From Lutjanus erythropterus (Eukaryota > Chordata > Actinopteri > Lutjaniformes > Lutjanidae), in assembly GCA_020091685.1 (NCBI GenBank), contig CM034612.1:26342655-26406654 (forward strand): DNA of 64,000 bases, in the 5' to 3' direction. Each line of letters opens with the position of its first letter. Position 1 is the first letter of the stretch. The notes beneath the pieces are model-generated. The model made no database searches. It was not told the origin of the DNA and worked only from the letters and a program-made list of their open reading frames with translations. This document shows positions 1-11,900 of the stretch, piece by piece. The position numbers and the translations under genes are program-made.

Positions 1-36
1 AAAAATGAAAGTGAAAATGGGGTGGACACAACATCT

Positions 37-70
37 GAACAAAAATGTTTTTTTCAAAACATTTTTGTTC
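37..70. repeat. perfect 15-bp hairpin
   Basis: Positions 37-51 and 56-70 are exact reverse complements (left arm starts GAACAAAAATGTTT), with a 4-base loop. It lies just upstream of the hAT relic. I see no function; it could be part of that element's terminal region. Confidence 0.6.
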
Positions 71-305
71 TCAAAAAAGACTCCAACAACATCCTCAGTA
101 ATCTAAGCACAAGTCCTCCTCTAATCACTTGGAGATCACTTTTATGAGCACAATAACAATGTTGTTGACAGGTGGTGTCTTTGTCAATAGTGTAATGCAG
201 CCAGGTGAGGAAGAGGAATACAGGAGAAAACAGGAGTGCAGCTCTTCGGTCAAGTAGTAAGACAGGCTAGTAGCAAAAGGCAGAGATCTCTCCTCTTGTT
301 ACTTT

Positions 306-1465
306 TCTCTAAAGGAGAGTAGTGAAAAGCCTTCAGCCAAAAAGCCTAGAAAGGAAAACATCCATGACAAAGAGACAGCACACAATGCGGGAATTGAAAT
401 CAGAAATAAAGTTCAGGAGCTAAATGCTATTACTGGGGACAGTGGGGAGAAGTCCAGTGATGGAAATGCTAATGATACTGCTGTAGCAGAGTCAAGTGAA
501 GATGAAACTACTGAAATAAGTACTAAACTGCCAAGCTGCTGGGCTGCAGAACAGAAAAAATATTTCAAGGGGAAAAACCCATGGCTGATGGCCAAAAATA
601 GAGAGCTTGCAGAGCTTGTCATGTATGTGGACGAGCAGGACTTCACCATCACTTGAAAGGATCTGATTTAGCACCAGAATGGGTGAATTCCAAAGTGTCA
701 GGTAAAGGTCACCAGCAAAAGCAACTCACAAGAAGATTTGGAAGCACAAAGAAAGCACTGGGCACAAGGTGGTGGGAGAAATAATGAAGAAATCAAAAGC
801 AGGCCTGCTGGAGTCCCACTTTCAGACACAGAACGCAGATAAAGAGGACACGACCAACAGGATTTTCAGAACAGCCTAGATGATTGGGAAAGGGCAGCAT
901 GCATAGATAGATCCAGGGAAGGTCCCTCAGTCAAGAGGGGACAGATGTGAATTCATGAAATGAGGAAAGAATGGTGAGGCACATCATTGAGCAAGTCCTA
1001 AAAATTGGTGTTCTCATTGATCATTCACCAGCAGTAAGCCACAACACTGTTCTCATAGTTTGTCTCGATCTCCAAGAACTGGAGTGCAAACGCAATAGCC
1101 TCCAAACTGTTGCAGTCTTTATGCCAGCACACCCCAGAGGACTTGTTAAAGAAGAACTGGATCTACATCTGATGGAGCATCAACAATGACTGGCAGAGTC
1201 TGCAGAGTTGTACCCTGGTCTTGTTGTGTGGCACTGTTGCAATCATAGGCTAGAGCTTGTTATTGGAGACACAACCAAAAGGGCAACAGGAGTAAATAAC
1301 TTCACACCAAGTTGTATTTACTGTATCATGCATCTTTGAACAACCCGCGAGAGCTACATCTATGTGCCAGAGAGCTGTCAGTCATTTTCTTGAAGGTCGG
1401 AAGAGTGCTTGGGATCTGCTGTGTGGCATCCACTGAACACAAGGCAGCAATATCCTGCTTACTAT
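306..1465 (+). pseudogene. decayed hAT transposase, KIAA1586-like type
   Basis: Relic of a cut-and-paste transposase of the hAT superfamily; the intact protein would bind its own inverted repeats. The frame at 306-656 is open and ends in a block reading KNPWLMAKN (573-599). The frame then shifts, and 614-784 reads ACHVCG followed by HHHLKGSDLAPEWVNSKVSG, a zinc-finger-like C-x2-C...H segment. Further frames give VLIDHSPAVSHNTVLIVCL (about 1010-1066), the hAT hallmark WHCCNHRLEL (1229-1258) and RVLGICCVAS (about 1402-1431). The blocks appear in the order expected for KIAA1586/ZMYM-like hAT proteins, but stops and frameshifts separate them, and the C-terminal dimerisation domain is not visible before similarity ends near 1465. 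Clade assignment is from memory. It is unrelated to the better preserved hAT fragment near 60.9 kb. Confidence 0.72.
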
Positions 1466-2076
1466 GCATGTAATGACTCCAGATGGTTCAAGAATAATTC
1501 AGTTTACTTTAGGTATGCCTAGGATAGGCATTTTAGGAAACAAATTTCTGCAAATTGTAAGACTTAAAAACTGTTTTCATGATATATTTAGACAGATGCC
1601 ATTGCCCCAACATTGGACAAGGAGGCAACAAGTTTTTGTCAGAATCATCTCTACGCTCTTGCGTAATGAGCATACCAACAGAACTCCAAAGAAGGAGTGT
1701 TTGGTGAAGATATTGAAAAGATGGTCACCAGGTTCCTGCTCAGCAGAAAACCTATTTAGGTAAAGATGGACAGCTCTACTCTTTGCTCAGTCCTTTTCTG
1801 CAAACCAAACTTCACAAGTCCAGTCCACACCAATGTTCCCTCAAGGATGGTTCTACAGGCTGCAAAGCACTGCACTTTTAATTACAACAATGAAGTATTG
1901 GTTGATGGGAATAGAGGACAGTGGTGTGCAAGGACTCTCCAAGGTGCAGGAATGAAAATTAATGCATTAAATGAATGAATGAATGAAACTTGTGTTTAAC
2001 TTGAGTTAAATTAAAATGATTAAACATAAAACTACTGTTGCTTTGTACTTTATTTTCTTTCAGTGGAGCAAATAAT
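1466..2076. other. unassigned, possibly remainder of hAT relic
   Basis: Several short open stretches occur, but none shows a motif I recognise. It lies between the last recognisable hAT block and the helicase-derived element. It contains a small GAAT-type microsatellite (about 1968-1985). Confidence 0.4.
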
Positions 2077-2580
2077 TTACCTTGCAAAGCAGCTGGATTT
2101 GCGAGATCACATGAGAATCCATCTTGCCAGGCTTAAAGTTACCCGTTTGTGTCCACACCAAAAGGGGTGCAGCCAATCAGTGTGCTTGGAGGGACAACTG
2201 GCAGCTCCAGGTGTAGTTTTATGTGTGATGACAGCAAGAAGCGTCCATGGAAGCGACTCGCTTCAAACAAACAATGGCAGCTCCTGAGGAGGTTAGCGTA
2301 GATACTGTGATAGCATCAGTTATATCAGATCTGGAGAGGATTTCTTCATTGAAAGAAGAGCAAAGAACGACACTGAAGGCTTTTCTACATGGAGAAGATG
2401 TTTTTGCTCTTCTCCCAACTGGCTTCAGCAAGAGTTTGATCTGACTGGCTGAAGCCCGTGTTAGATGTGATAGAAAGATGGTTCATCCAGTCAGCTGCCA
2501 ACTGTTTTTTGAAAGTGCGTGCCTTTTTCCAAACAGTTTCTAAGATTCTGTGAAACAAACCATCTGGCACGTACAGGTAA
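2077..2580 (+). mobile_element. helicase-derived short element, copy 1 of 4
   Basis: About 500 bp, beginning TTACCTTGCAAAGCAGCTGG and ending CATCTGGCACGTACAGGTAA. Close relatives occur at 22,092-22,595 (+), 38,191-38,733 (-) and 44,780-45,225 (+). All keep the same left segment (GCAGCCAATCAG near +110), the same internal coding remnant, the same break after the Walker A region, and the same right segment. Only the outermost bases of the two ends are complementary (TTACCT...AGGTAA), so the superfamily is unclear. The shared internal break suggests one deletion derivative that was amplified. Confidence 0.75.
2247..2444 (+). pseudogene. RecQ-like helicase N-terminal fragment
   Basis: A 65-codon frame within the helicase-derived element. 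It contains MAAPEEVSVDTVIAS, then SSLKEEQRTTLKAFLHGEDV, then FALLPTGFSKSLI. This resembles the start of an SF2 RecQ-type helicase: a short leader, a Q-containing segment (KEEQ) and motif I/Walker A, where the last glycine of the usual GFGKS is replaced by serine. The frame stops immediately after SLI, so no other helicase motif is present and no ATPase is possible. The best reading is that a longer parental transposon carried or captured a helicase gene, and this amplified derivative kept only its first exon-sized part. Copies 2-4 have lost the Walker A lysine or the frame. The RecQ assignment rests on motif memory only. Confidence 0.55.
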
Positions 2581-2689
2581 GGACACAATTTACCACTTTA
2601 CCCCACCCCTCACAGATATGAATTTATAAAAAGCTTTATTTGAAAAGAATACACAGTTTGTACTTGTTAAGCTAGGAGACGCTAAATGT

Positions 2690-3070
2690 CTGGTTTGTTC
2701 CTTTAAGGCTGAACAAAGCCCAATCTCAGCTACATCACTGCGGAGGAACTCGGACAAGAGTCTGCTTCATCTTTTAAAACCATCCTGAAAACATTTTTTC
2801 ATAGACCACTCTGTCATATTAGGTTTACTCCACTCTCATTCTGTGGCTTTTATTGACCTTTTCATTGTCCTCCTTCTGAGGCAATCTGAACATTTTCCAA
2901 TTCATCTTCCACTCTAATGTTCTTTCACTGCAGCTTTTACCAACTTATCAGTTCTGCTCATATTGTGATCCTGTCTTTTTTATTTTTCTTTGTGCTTTCA
3001 TTGCCCGTCTCTGTAAACCACCTTGTAAACCCACCATAAATTGAGGCTTTATATCACTGATTTCAGTGTG
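2690..3070 (+). mobile_element. 3' tail of an L2/Rex1-type LINE
   Basis: One frame at about 2733-2830 reads ELGQESASSFKTILKTFFHR. This is the kind of short basic block that ends L2/CR1-type RT proteins, where SFK...LKT is typical. The following sequence (CTGTAAACCACCTTGTAAAC at 3011-3030) resembles the conserved 3' untranslated tail of these elements. The rest of the LINE is absent, as expected for heavy 5' truncation. Confidence 0.5.
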
Positions 3071-3523
3071 TGTGAGAACAGAAGACACAAATTGTGATTT
3101 TGCCTCTTCACTGCATACCTCATCTGAGACATGCAGATCTAGCTACACACTTAACACACAACTCGTGGTCTGGTTTTTAGAGGCGGTCAAAGCAGACAAG
3201 TTTAGGGGATTATTGACATAGTTCTTATGTTTGATTGGGTTGAAAAATTGAGAACAATGGGAGGTTGGAAAACTATGCAAAAAAAAAAAGGGTTCAATTA
3301 CTTTCCATATTTTTCCATGTCATAATTCTGACTTAGATGTTAAAATGAATGCTGTTACAATTGGACACTTACATAACATGAACACAGCATAAAGCTGTTC
3401 ACTTTTTAACCGGTTCTGTACCAATACTGACATCCTAGTCCCCCTCTCCAGTGACTCCATATAACTTTGGCAAAAAATGATGTGGAAATGTTTTTTTCAA
3501 CATTTTAATTTGTCATTGTTGTA
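3071..3523. other. no recognisable feature
   Basis: AT-rich spacer with an A11 run near 3280. I see no coding or repeat signal. Confidence 0.6.
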
Positions 3524-4013
3524 GGTCTATAAAAAAGGTGAGATGACTCAAAATTTCAAGGCAATATACTATAATAGATTTTTGAGTTTTTCGACCAAAC
3601 TCTTAAGTTTTACCAACTACTAATCTTTTGTTGAGATAATTAACTTCATTTCTTTAGATAAACTTGAATCTTTTTAGTTTTCGAAACCCCCAAAAGTTGT
3701 AATTGTGTATTTGTAAAATTTCAAACTGAATGATGGTTAAAACTTTGATATTTGATTTTCAGGCACCAAACCAATAACAAATCAGGTTGACAGCTCATTG
3801 TGGCCAAATTCTGAAATACAAAGTTTTTGAGTTTCTTAGACTCAAAGATTTAAGTTTAACTGAAGAAGAAAAGTAAGCTTATTGTTCGGTGAAACTTTTA
3901 AAATTTATTATAAAGCATAAGAGTTTGAGTTAGGCTAAAAACTCAAAAATCTGTTGCAGAACGTTGCCTTGAAAGTTTGAGTCGTCTAAACATTTCTCTT
4001 TTTTATAGTGCAA
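3524..4013. mobile_element. palindromic MITE R2, copy 1
   Basis: Long inverted repeats. The left arm has GACTCAAAATTTCAAGGCAA and TTTTTGAGTTTT; the right arm has their complements (AACTCAAAAATCTGTTGC, GTTGCCTTGAAAGTTTGAGT). The element is about 490 bp. The same structure recurs at 49,442-49,938, and the right half recurs at 19,975-20,215. No coding capacity; a non-autonomous DNA element. Confidence 0.75.
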
Positions 4014-5040
4014 AGTCATTCTTACAAATGCAATCCCCTCCACCCCCCTCATAAATAATATTTTGTCAGCTGAACTGTTCCTCATAGCCTACGTGGCATG
4101 ATACCTTATCCTCTAAATTTTGAGGGGAACTACTCTTATTGAGTCTCCATAAGTGTGCTATTAATGATCAACTTTAATAGGGGAGGGGGCAGGGGAAACA
4201 ACATGCTTCAGTCATAGATCGTTCATTAAATATGATTTCAACCTATTTAATATATCGTCTACGGCTCCAACCTACTATTTGGACTGCTGTGCTCTTTTTT
4301 GCACATGTAATTGCTACATTGGTGTAAAGCAAGAGAAATATAAAATGTAAATAAAAGTTTAGTTTCAGGATGACCCTGGTGTTTACTTGAAACTGAGCAA
4401 TTTAAGCCTGTTCAAACCAAATAAAACCAAATATAAGGGGAAGTGAATTATCATTTAGACCAAACAAAACAGTGTGCAAGCAAATGAAGTGGTCTCTCAC
4501 CACGAGCTGCTTCCTCTGCAGCAGCAGAGCTGCAGCCTCCACTCCGAGAAGAGCTCTCCTTTACTAACTGATTAACTGCTAATTGTATTTGCTCAGGCTT
4601 AATTGGCTTGAAATACACATTTTCTGCTCCTCTCTGAGTTTTATTCCACTATGGTTCTTGTTGATAGCAGAGAGAAACATTTCCCAGTGGACATCCCTGA
4701 GGACTTATAATTGCAGCAAAGCAGTGGTGGCTCACGTTCAGTGCAGTATCACTCCGCTTTCTTCTCATTTAATAAGCAGATTCTTACCATCACATAGAGC
4801 TTACAACATGTTTTCTGTGAAGAAACTACAGCAGCTGCAGAGGGTATGAATTTTCATTTTAATTATGGTGTATTTGGTCCTGATGTAGCAGCTGCAGAGA
4901 GATATGACAGAGGTAAGAAAAGCTAACATCAGAGGAAGAACATGAGCTTTTATATCAGCATGTAAACCAAACAACTGGAACAAAACCCATATGATGAACT
5001 GACAGCTACTAGTCGACCAACCATTATTTGACCTTTCCTT
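4014..5040. other. no recognisable feature
   Basis: Unique-looking AT-rich DNA with short G- and C-runs near 4040 and 4180. No supported gene or repeat. Confidence 0.55.
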
Positions 5041-6140
5041 AAAGGACTAGTGTGTATGATTTAGTGGCATCTAGAGGTGAGCTTGCAGATTGCAACAAGC
5101 TGGAAACCACTTGTCTTACTTTGCCCTTCAAAGCATGCAGGAGAGCAGAACTTTACAGTTTTACATCTAGAACCAGTGTTTGGTTTGTATATTCTGGCTC
5201 AGTAAATATTGATCCTGTATGTTGTGACTCACTACATGTTGTGTACTCCATGGGGTGGAGACAGCTAAAGTGATATAATTGGTAAAAATCTGTGATAATA
5301 TTGTGAGGATGTTTAGTGCTTTCACAAACTATTACCAATGAGATTTCTTTATTTATCTTCTTGCTTTGTTTTCTTTTTCTTAATATCACTATGAATCTAA
5401 CATATTATTAGCAAAGACAAATCAAGTAAAACAAAACAAACATTTAATTTACACTGACAAAAGGCTACCCATGATGCTAGCTAGTCAACCTTCTAAATCA
5501 CAGTGGTACCTATCCATGACCATGAACTTGTTAGCTACGTATTATTGAAATATATTGGCCTATTAACTGTAGAGCTGTACTGATTATTAAATTAATGGAA
5601 AACTACTTTGTTAATTGATTAATCAGTTTGAGTGGTCTTTAAAGAAAAGAAAATCTAAATTCTCTGATTTCAGCTTCTTAAATATGACTGTAGTTTCTTT
5701 ACTCCTCTTTGACAGTAAACTGAACATTTCTGGGTTGTGAGTAAAACAAGACATTCGAGGACGTCAGCTTGGGCTTTGGGAAACACTGATGAACTTATTA
5801 ATTGATTAATCGAAAAAATAATCAACAGATTAATCAACTATGAAAGTAATCATTAGTTGCCACCTCTGGATTGTTTTATAACTTCACAAGCAAGACACTC
5901 TGACACACCCTCTACCTCAGAAAGCACTGGTGAAAGTGCAGAGTGTGAAGCTAATGCAGCTAACATTAGCCATGCTACAACTGCTGCTATGGTATGGTAA
6001 GCACCAACGAGAGAAAACCCCAGAATATTCTATACAATATTTGTAGTAGAGGGTCCATGCTCTGTCTCTCTGTCAGCTAAAGGCCTGAAAAACATTGAAG
6101 GTGCCAATAAATCCCCATAAATCTTACACACTGGACCTAA
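5041..6140 (+). mobile_element. MITE with AAAGG(A/T)CCAGTGTGTA ends, copy 1, split by R1
   Basis: The left end reads AAAGGACTAGTGTGTATGAT then TTAGTGGCATCTAGAGG. The right end, read on the other strand, is TAGGTCCAGTGTGTAAGATT. This inverted pair brackets about 1.1 kb, inside which lies an R1 repeat (5571-5868). The internal text (GAGCCAGTGTTTGGTTTGT-like, about 5166-5190) matches the second copy at 41,088-41,300. I recall this as a common fish repeat; no coding capacity. Confidence 0.7.
5571..5868 (+). repeat. R1 repeat copy A, nested
   Basis: Starts AGAGCTGTACTGATTATT and ends AATCATTAGTTGCCACCTCT; the ends are imperfect inverted repeats. The core CTCTGATTTCAGCTTCTTAA is shared with R1 copies at 28.7, 42.7 and 60.0 kb. 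It is nested in the MITE at 5041-6140. Probably a non-autonomous hAT-like element. No clear target duplication. Confidence 0.7.
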
Positions 6141-7084
6141 ATTTCTCAATTTTTGCTATTAACTGTAGGTCCTCACACCAGCTTAAATTAGCACCAATAA
6201 TTAGACTGGCCCTGTGCGACAGACCATGATGAACTGTGGGATACACTAGGCTTGAAATAGTTTCATAATGCAGTATTGGATAAGTGTGGGTTGTGTGTAC
6301 TGTGTGTTGGCATTTGTTCAGATGTGAGACATACTTGCTTAATACCTGGTGGCACGTAAATGCACACTTAAGTGCTTAAGACCACAAAAGTGTCTAATGG
6401 GACAGAATGTATTAGCCATACGAGAGTCTCCAGTCTGTGTCTGAAAGTGTTAGAGTAGCTTGGAGATGACAGATGTACCCTGACACTAAATACACTGAAT
6501 TGTTAATGGTAATTTGTCAAAAAAAAAAAAGAAAAGTTTTTTTTATCCCCAAACGCTCTTGAGGATGGAGCCATCTGTGGGCATCTTAATGAGATGGATC
6601 TATATTTACACAGCAACAGGCAGTGGAACCGATTGAACTGGGAAAGAAATCCCCCCCTCCCACATGCGTAACGCACACACTTACACACATAAACATGTCT
6701 ATCAGAAAGGATTCAAAGAGCTAAGACAGGAACCCAGAATAGCAGCACTGTGCTGTACAGGGTGAGGGACGTGGTCCCACGCAACATTTCAGAACATTTC
6801 CGTTTCTCACAAATCTCAGCAGGTTTCCTTCTGTAACCTGGCAGAGGAACACTTTTCACTGCTTTCTTCTCACTCTGGCATGGACCCAGTTTGTCCAGTC
6901 ATTGTACCACAGAGGCTCAGCTTTCATAGTGAAGAGCAGCTGAAACACGCTCACACACTCCCTCTTGCACATATACACAATCCAATTAACATCTATCGAT
7001 CTCCTGCCAGGGTGTGTGGCAAAGACTTTCCGCAAGTGTGGAGGCATTATACTTGCAGGGAGAGTTCAGACTATTCAAAGTGAG
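6141..7084. other. no recognisable feature
   Basis: Mixed-composition spacer with short homopolymers (A-run at 6519-6531). No repeat partner in the window and no convincing reading frame. Confidence 0.5.
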
Positions 7085-7170
7085 GTTATATGAGGTACTG
7101 CTGTGGACAGGGTCAGCAGCAAAATGTATTTTAGCCACATAAAAGTATAATTTCACCACTTTTCTGATGG
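7085..7170 (+). repeat. R7 repeat fragment
   Basis: ACTGCTGTGGACAGGGTCAG followed by CAGCAAAATGTATTTTAGCC resembles the middle of a repeat whose 5' part is at 16,378-16,530 and whose fragment lies at 8870-8960 (minus). Small and decayed. Confidence 0.45.
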
Positions 7171-7540
7171 GAAACTGATATCTAATAAGCCAGATGTCTG
7201 TCTTTCAAAACAAAATGGCGCAATCAGTAATTTTGTATTGCAGAACACGAGAGTTGCTGGTCCATCACTAACTCCATCGTCTGGTTTGTTTGTTATTGTG
7301 TGACTTTGGTGAATATGAACCAACTGTTTAAAATACTGCAGTTACACAAGAACAAAACCAAACTAACCAATCCAGGCAGTGGTAGACCAGCAACCCCAGT
7401 GTTCTGTGAGGTAAAAAGATTTTGCCAGTGGAGTCTGGTTGGTTTTGAGAAAGTGATATAATCTCAGTTTTCCATAAGGCTGTCTGATGGCAAAGTAAAG
7501 CTGTGAAAATATTCAAAATATTCTAGTATTCTAGCATGTT
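7171..7540. other. no recognisable feature
   Basis: Spacer with no repeat partner and no supported reading frame. Confidence 0.5.
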
Positions 7541-8130
7541 CACACCAGCCTTGTTCAGCTCAGTTCATCTGGGTTGGTGTGAACACTGGGCTTGAACTGT
7601 GGTGCAACCCAAAGGACCATTTCTGGACTGCCTTGACAGGGTGGTCTTGTATGACTGTCAAGTTGACTCTGGAGTGGTTCATTTCTGATGTGAACATCAT
7701 TCCAACCAATTACAGAAGCATATCATTGTAGGCCTGCATGGACCTGGTGGATACTCAGGTTCTCAAGCAGGATGAGTTATCTAATGTCTCCAGTGTGTTC
7801 TTGGTCAATTCCTGGGGTCTCTTGACCAGTTGAACCTGCCTGGAAAACCTGGAAAAGAATGCACCATCCTGATCGGATGCTGGCACCACCTCAACTGGCT
7901 CCTTTAGACCAGAAGGAATGATTCGACACCAAGCTCCCTCCAGATGTTCGGACTCCATACACTGTTTCTAAGGTCATTTTCACACCTACTCTATTTGGTC
8001 CAGACTTTTTACTTTGATCTGGATTACAGGTGTGAAACCATACCACTGTCTGGTCTGGATCAAACCATGGTTCTGTTTGTTTCTAGTGCGAAAACATTTT
8101 TGGATGGTTCAGACTTTTGGACCAGTTACA
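7541..8130. repeat. decayed repeat with TTCACACC motifs
   Basis: GTTCACACCAGCCTTGTTCA at 7550 is matched by GTTCACACCAGCATTGTTTA at 8481. A TTTTCACACCT...GGTGTGAAACC pair flanks 7977-8037. The element at 33,924-34,246 has a related TTTTCACAC terminus. I read this as one or two overlapping old MITEs whose limits are not resolvable by eye. Confidence 0.4.
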
Positions 8131-8474
8131 GGAAATTATGACAGGATATCATCAGATAGGGACAGGAGGAGACCAGATGTTTAATTGACATCCAGTCTGA
8201 CAACTTTATAAAGAGTCAACTGGAAAAAAACTGGTTGTAGTGTTACAATAACATTATTATGGTGACAGCGATGTGAATCAGTTCATTCACCTCCCTTCAT
8301 AAATGGCCACTGAAGTCACTGCTGAATTGTTAACACACCAACATCAGACATGGTCATCTACAAACCAATCAATGTCAAATATACAGAGATGCAGCAAACG
8401 TAGTTGATGACACCAGGCCATAGGTATGATAAGGTGTTAAGTGTTTTAGTCCACTTTGATAATTGATCAGCTGC

Positions 8475-8640
8475 AAATGAGTTCACACCAGCATTGTTTA
8501 GTCTGGTTGAACAAGTCAAGTCTGGGGACTGACAGGGGACAAACCTGCACTCAAGAAAATTATTTAATATCCGCTGCCTTATGAGATGGTCCTCTAAAGT
8601 CTGCTGATATGTGCTCCAGATCAACCCAACAGCGCTTAGC
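8475..8640. repeat. second copy of the GTTCACACCAGC repeat end
   Basis: Shares about 30 bp with 7550-7580. The remainder has no partner I can see. Confidence 0.4.
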
Positions 8641-8869
8641 TGTCTTTTTACCTTCCGTCTACATGACCAGCAGTTGAAATCAAAAACATTCCACTACATG
8701 ACTTGTGTTTGCAATTTTCTGGACTGTTTGAGTTTTGCCTTTATGAACACAAATTGGATCAGATGGAAAACTGAAACTCATACTTACATAGGTTTGATTC
8801 AGGAACTGGACCATTAGATGTGACCCCGTCCTTAAACTGACTTTTTTTAGATGTCTAAAATACGTTTAG

Positions 8870-8960
8870 GTTCTGACTCTGTCATCTGCTTCTCAAAACT
8901 GGGGGCATGTCGACTGCCATCTACTGTAGGTAACACACTGACTATGGATAAATGCCTCAT
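8870..8960 (-). repeat. R7 repeat fragment, minus orientation
   Basis: CATCTACTGTAGGTAACACA is the complement of GTGTATTACCTACAGTAGATG at 16.43 kb, allowing one substitution and a small gap. Partial copy. Confidence 0.5.
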
Positions 8961-11900
8961 GCAACTACACTTTCTAACTATTCTTTTAAGCCCTTGATGT
9001 GGAGAGTGTGGGTACATGTGTGAATATGTGCATACAGTGCTATTGTATGTATCTGAATCATTAGGTCGGCACCGTGAGGCAGAACGGTATGAGGACAGGT
9101 TGTGTCTGGGCCTGATGAGCAGAGTCAGAAACAAACAATAGCTCATAAACTTCAGTGGAGAAGAACCGCACGTCTCCTGCCGTCTCTTTGACTCTGTTTC
9201 TAGAGTCTAATCATACGCTGAGCTAAACGTCTGCTTCCTGCTTCACCATTGTCATGATAAAGAGTTTGAGTGTAGTGTTTTATCAGGCAGTGTTCCAGAA
9301 ACATATTTCCCCCAGGAGAGAAATCACAGAGCAAAGAAAAGATTTCTGTACACAGCAGGAAGGATTCTTCAGCTCAGTAATGGCTGGCTGTCAGAGAGCA
9401 AAAGAGCCATTGCTGTCATAGAAATGATTTATCCACACTCATTTCTGGCCATAGTCACATTTTACATTATGAATGTTCAATTAAATATAGTGCATATCCC
9501 AATGTTAGCAGAGGACTATGTCTGATAATGTTGAGTGCTAGTATAAGGTCAAAATTTCCCCTTGAAAAAACTATTTCACAATTAAAACTATGCTGAACAA
9601 CATGGTCAACCGCTGAATAAATGAAGTGTGATTATGCAATTATCTTTCTTAGAATGGCCTGGTCATACCACTAAGCCTGCTAAGAAGTAACATGCTAGTC
9701 AGGACTGAACAGCCTTGCTGTCATTACTATGGTATAACCTTTCATTCAAATGGGGTCAGGTTCATGGTCTTCATGATAAGAGTCCATATGAATGCCCTCA
9801 TCTTATGGAAGTTTTGCAAGCTCAGAACACACGAGTTGTGACATTTTTTCCAATGTTTTCAGAAAAGGCGGTCATTAATGTTCATTTTTCAGTGAATGCT
9901 AAGTTATTATATTGTAATTTTTGTCATATATAGTTTTTCATTGTAATATTTGATGTTGATATTTTCATCAGCCTCAACTTCTCATATCCCTTTGCATTTC
10001 CTGCATTATGATACTCATTCCCCGCTTGCTAAATTGTTAGCCTTGGTGGATCCTTGATGGGAACAGTTTTGGTATCCATGTTGCCGTTGCTTAGCAACGC
10101 TGTTCCAAGAACCACTTGAACATCAATCAAATCATGTACTAGACTTCCCATGACATAAACGCAAGCTTGCAAGTTCCATTTGAATGCAGATTATTTACAA
10201 AAGGCCTATTTGCACCACTGACTCCTGTCTCATAACTGTCTGTAAACCAAGTCTCCTCTGTGAAGCAGTTGGAAATGTGGATGGGGCAACACACCTGCAC
10301 AATCAAGATTGCTATTGGTCAATGTCATTGCTCAAATTTGTTCACAAAAATAAATTTTCAAATTTATTTTGAAAATTAAACAGATTCTCCCTGCCTTTTC
10401 CATGTCTGACTTCCTATCTGTTCGACCTGCTCTGTGCTAATTGACGCGCCATCCGTCAAAAATAGACTTTCTGTGTATTCTCTGCTGAGTGGAGCACCAA
10501 GCCGCTTCTGGGATGCAGCTAAAACGCGCATCTGGTGTAAACATGAGCATTAACTAGAATGGCCGCAAATCTGTCTAAGTGCTGCAGCAATTTGCCATGA
10601 GTAAAAAACCTTGCAAGGTAACAAAGAGGCCCAGTTTAAGTCAAGAGATTGTCAATAAGATTGTCTTTGTTGATTTACAAGATGTCTAATGGCTTGGAAG
10701 AAGTATTTCCTGTGACATTAAAATATGCTCTCAGTCTGTGTGGACAAAAGAGAAAAGAGAACAGGAGTCATGAGGTACATTTCGGCATCCACAACTGATG
10801 CAATACAGGTCGACATCGATTGAAGATGTTTTCGAGTGGCATCATAGCCATCTTCTAAAGACACTTCTCTGTAATCCCATTGGAAAAGGCTGGACAGTTG
10901 GAGAAGACACTGATGCCACATTGTTCCAGAAAAACATTACTGTGCTTTGTTCTGCCATGGGTTGCGATATCTCAAGATATTGGATCTCTTCTTACTAGCC
11001 TCATAGGTTTTAGCACTTGAAATGAAAGCTTGTAGCTAAAAGAGCGAGACCCAAGGTATATGTAAAGTAACACACATTACATATTTCCTGTCATCACACA
11101 CATATATGCAGGCTGGAAAAACTGTGTCAGAGAGGCACTATTGATCCAAAGTGTTGAGTAAATCATGTTTAGTGGTGAACAGACCGGCTCCAAAGGTCTC
11201 CATGACTAAAACATCACCTCTGAGTGGCTCAGCCGATCAATTCTTCAGTGGAGAGCAGTCACACACACTGCTCTGCCCAGCCTGTGTGGATGCAAAATCT
11301 AGAATATAATGCTGGGAATTTATTAAAAGTCTATAAGCAACGTAAGGACTGACACCAGTTCCCTGGATGAAGAAATCAGTAGTGAATGATGAGCAATTTT
11401 CGAACAGTTTTTGTGGATTTCTTCTTTTTTTCTTTGGCAGGACTTGTTTTGTCAGTAAGCTTTGAATATGGAGCTGCAGAGCCTCTTCCCTGACCTGATC
11501 TGAGCCATCTGAGAGTGGATGTGACACACTGGCCTGTGAACTGCAGTGGGCTGGGACTGGGATAGCAAACATGTTCTCTGCACACATACTGCTCCAGTTT
11601 CCAGTTTGGCCGTATAGTTTGTGTCCCACGGGACAGCAGCACTCCTTCTTTCTCTCCCCAGAATGTTTGAAGATAATTTCTGCCTTCTTTTTAAAGGTAA
11701 CTGACTTTCAACAAAACTTTCAAAGCACAGAACAGACATGAAAAGTCCTTCTATAGATGATGTGTGTACCACCCGACCTGAAAGCAGATGCAAATTCAGC
11801 TGTGATTTTAAGACAAACTACTTCAGGGGCTAGTTCAATGTTCAGTTCAAATAGGCTCACAGTCCCAGAAAACGAACTAGTCAACATTTATTTATGAAAA

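Noticed and set aside
11420..11460. Possible 14-base micro-exon between a TTCTTTGGCAG acceptor and GTAAGC
   Set aside because: Too short to carry coding evidence, and neither neighbour exon is visible; such pairs are expected by chance.
11237..11793. Three overlapping minus-strand frames of 88-130 codons
   Set aside because: Mutually exclusive frames, no domain, no repeat or splice pattern that favours one of them.
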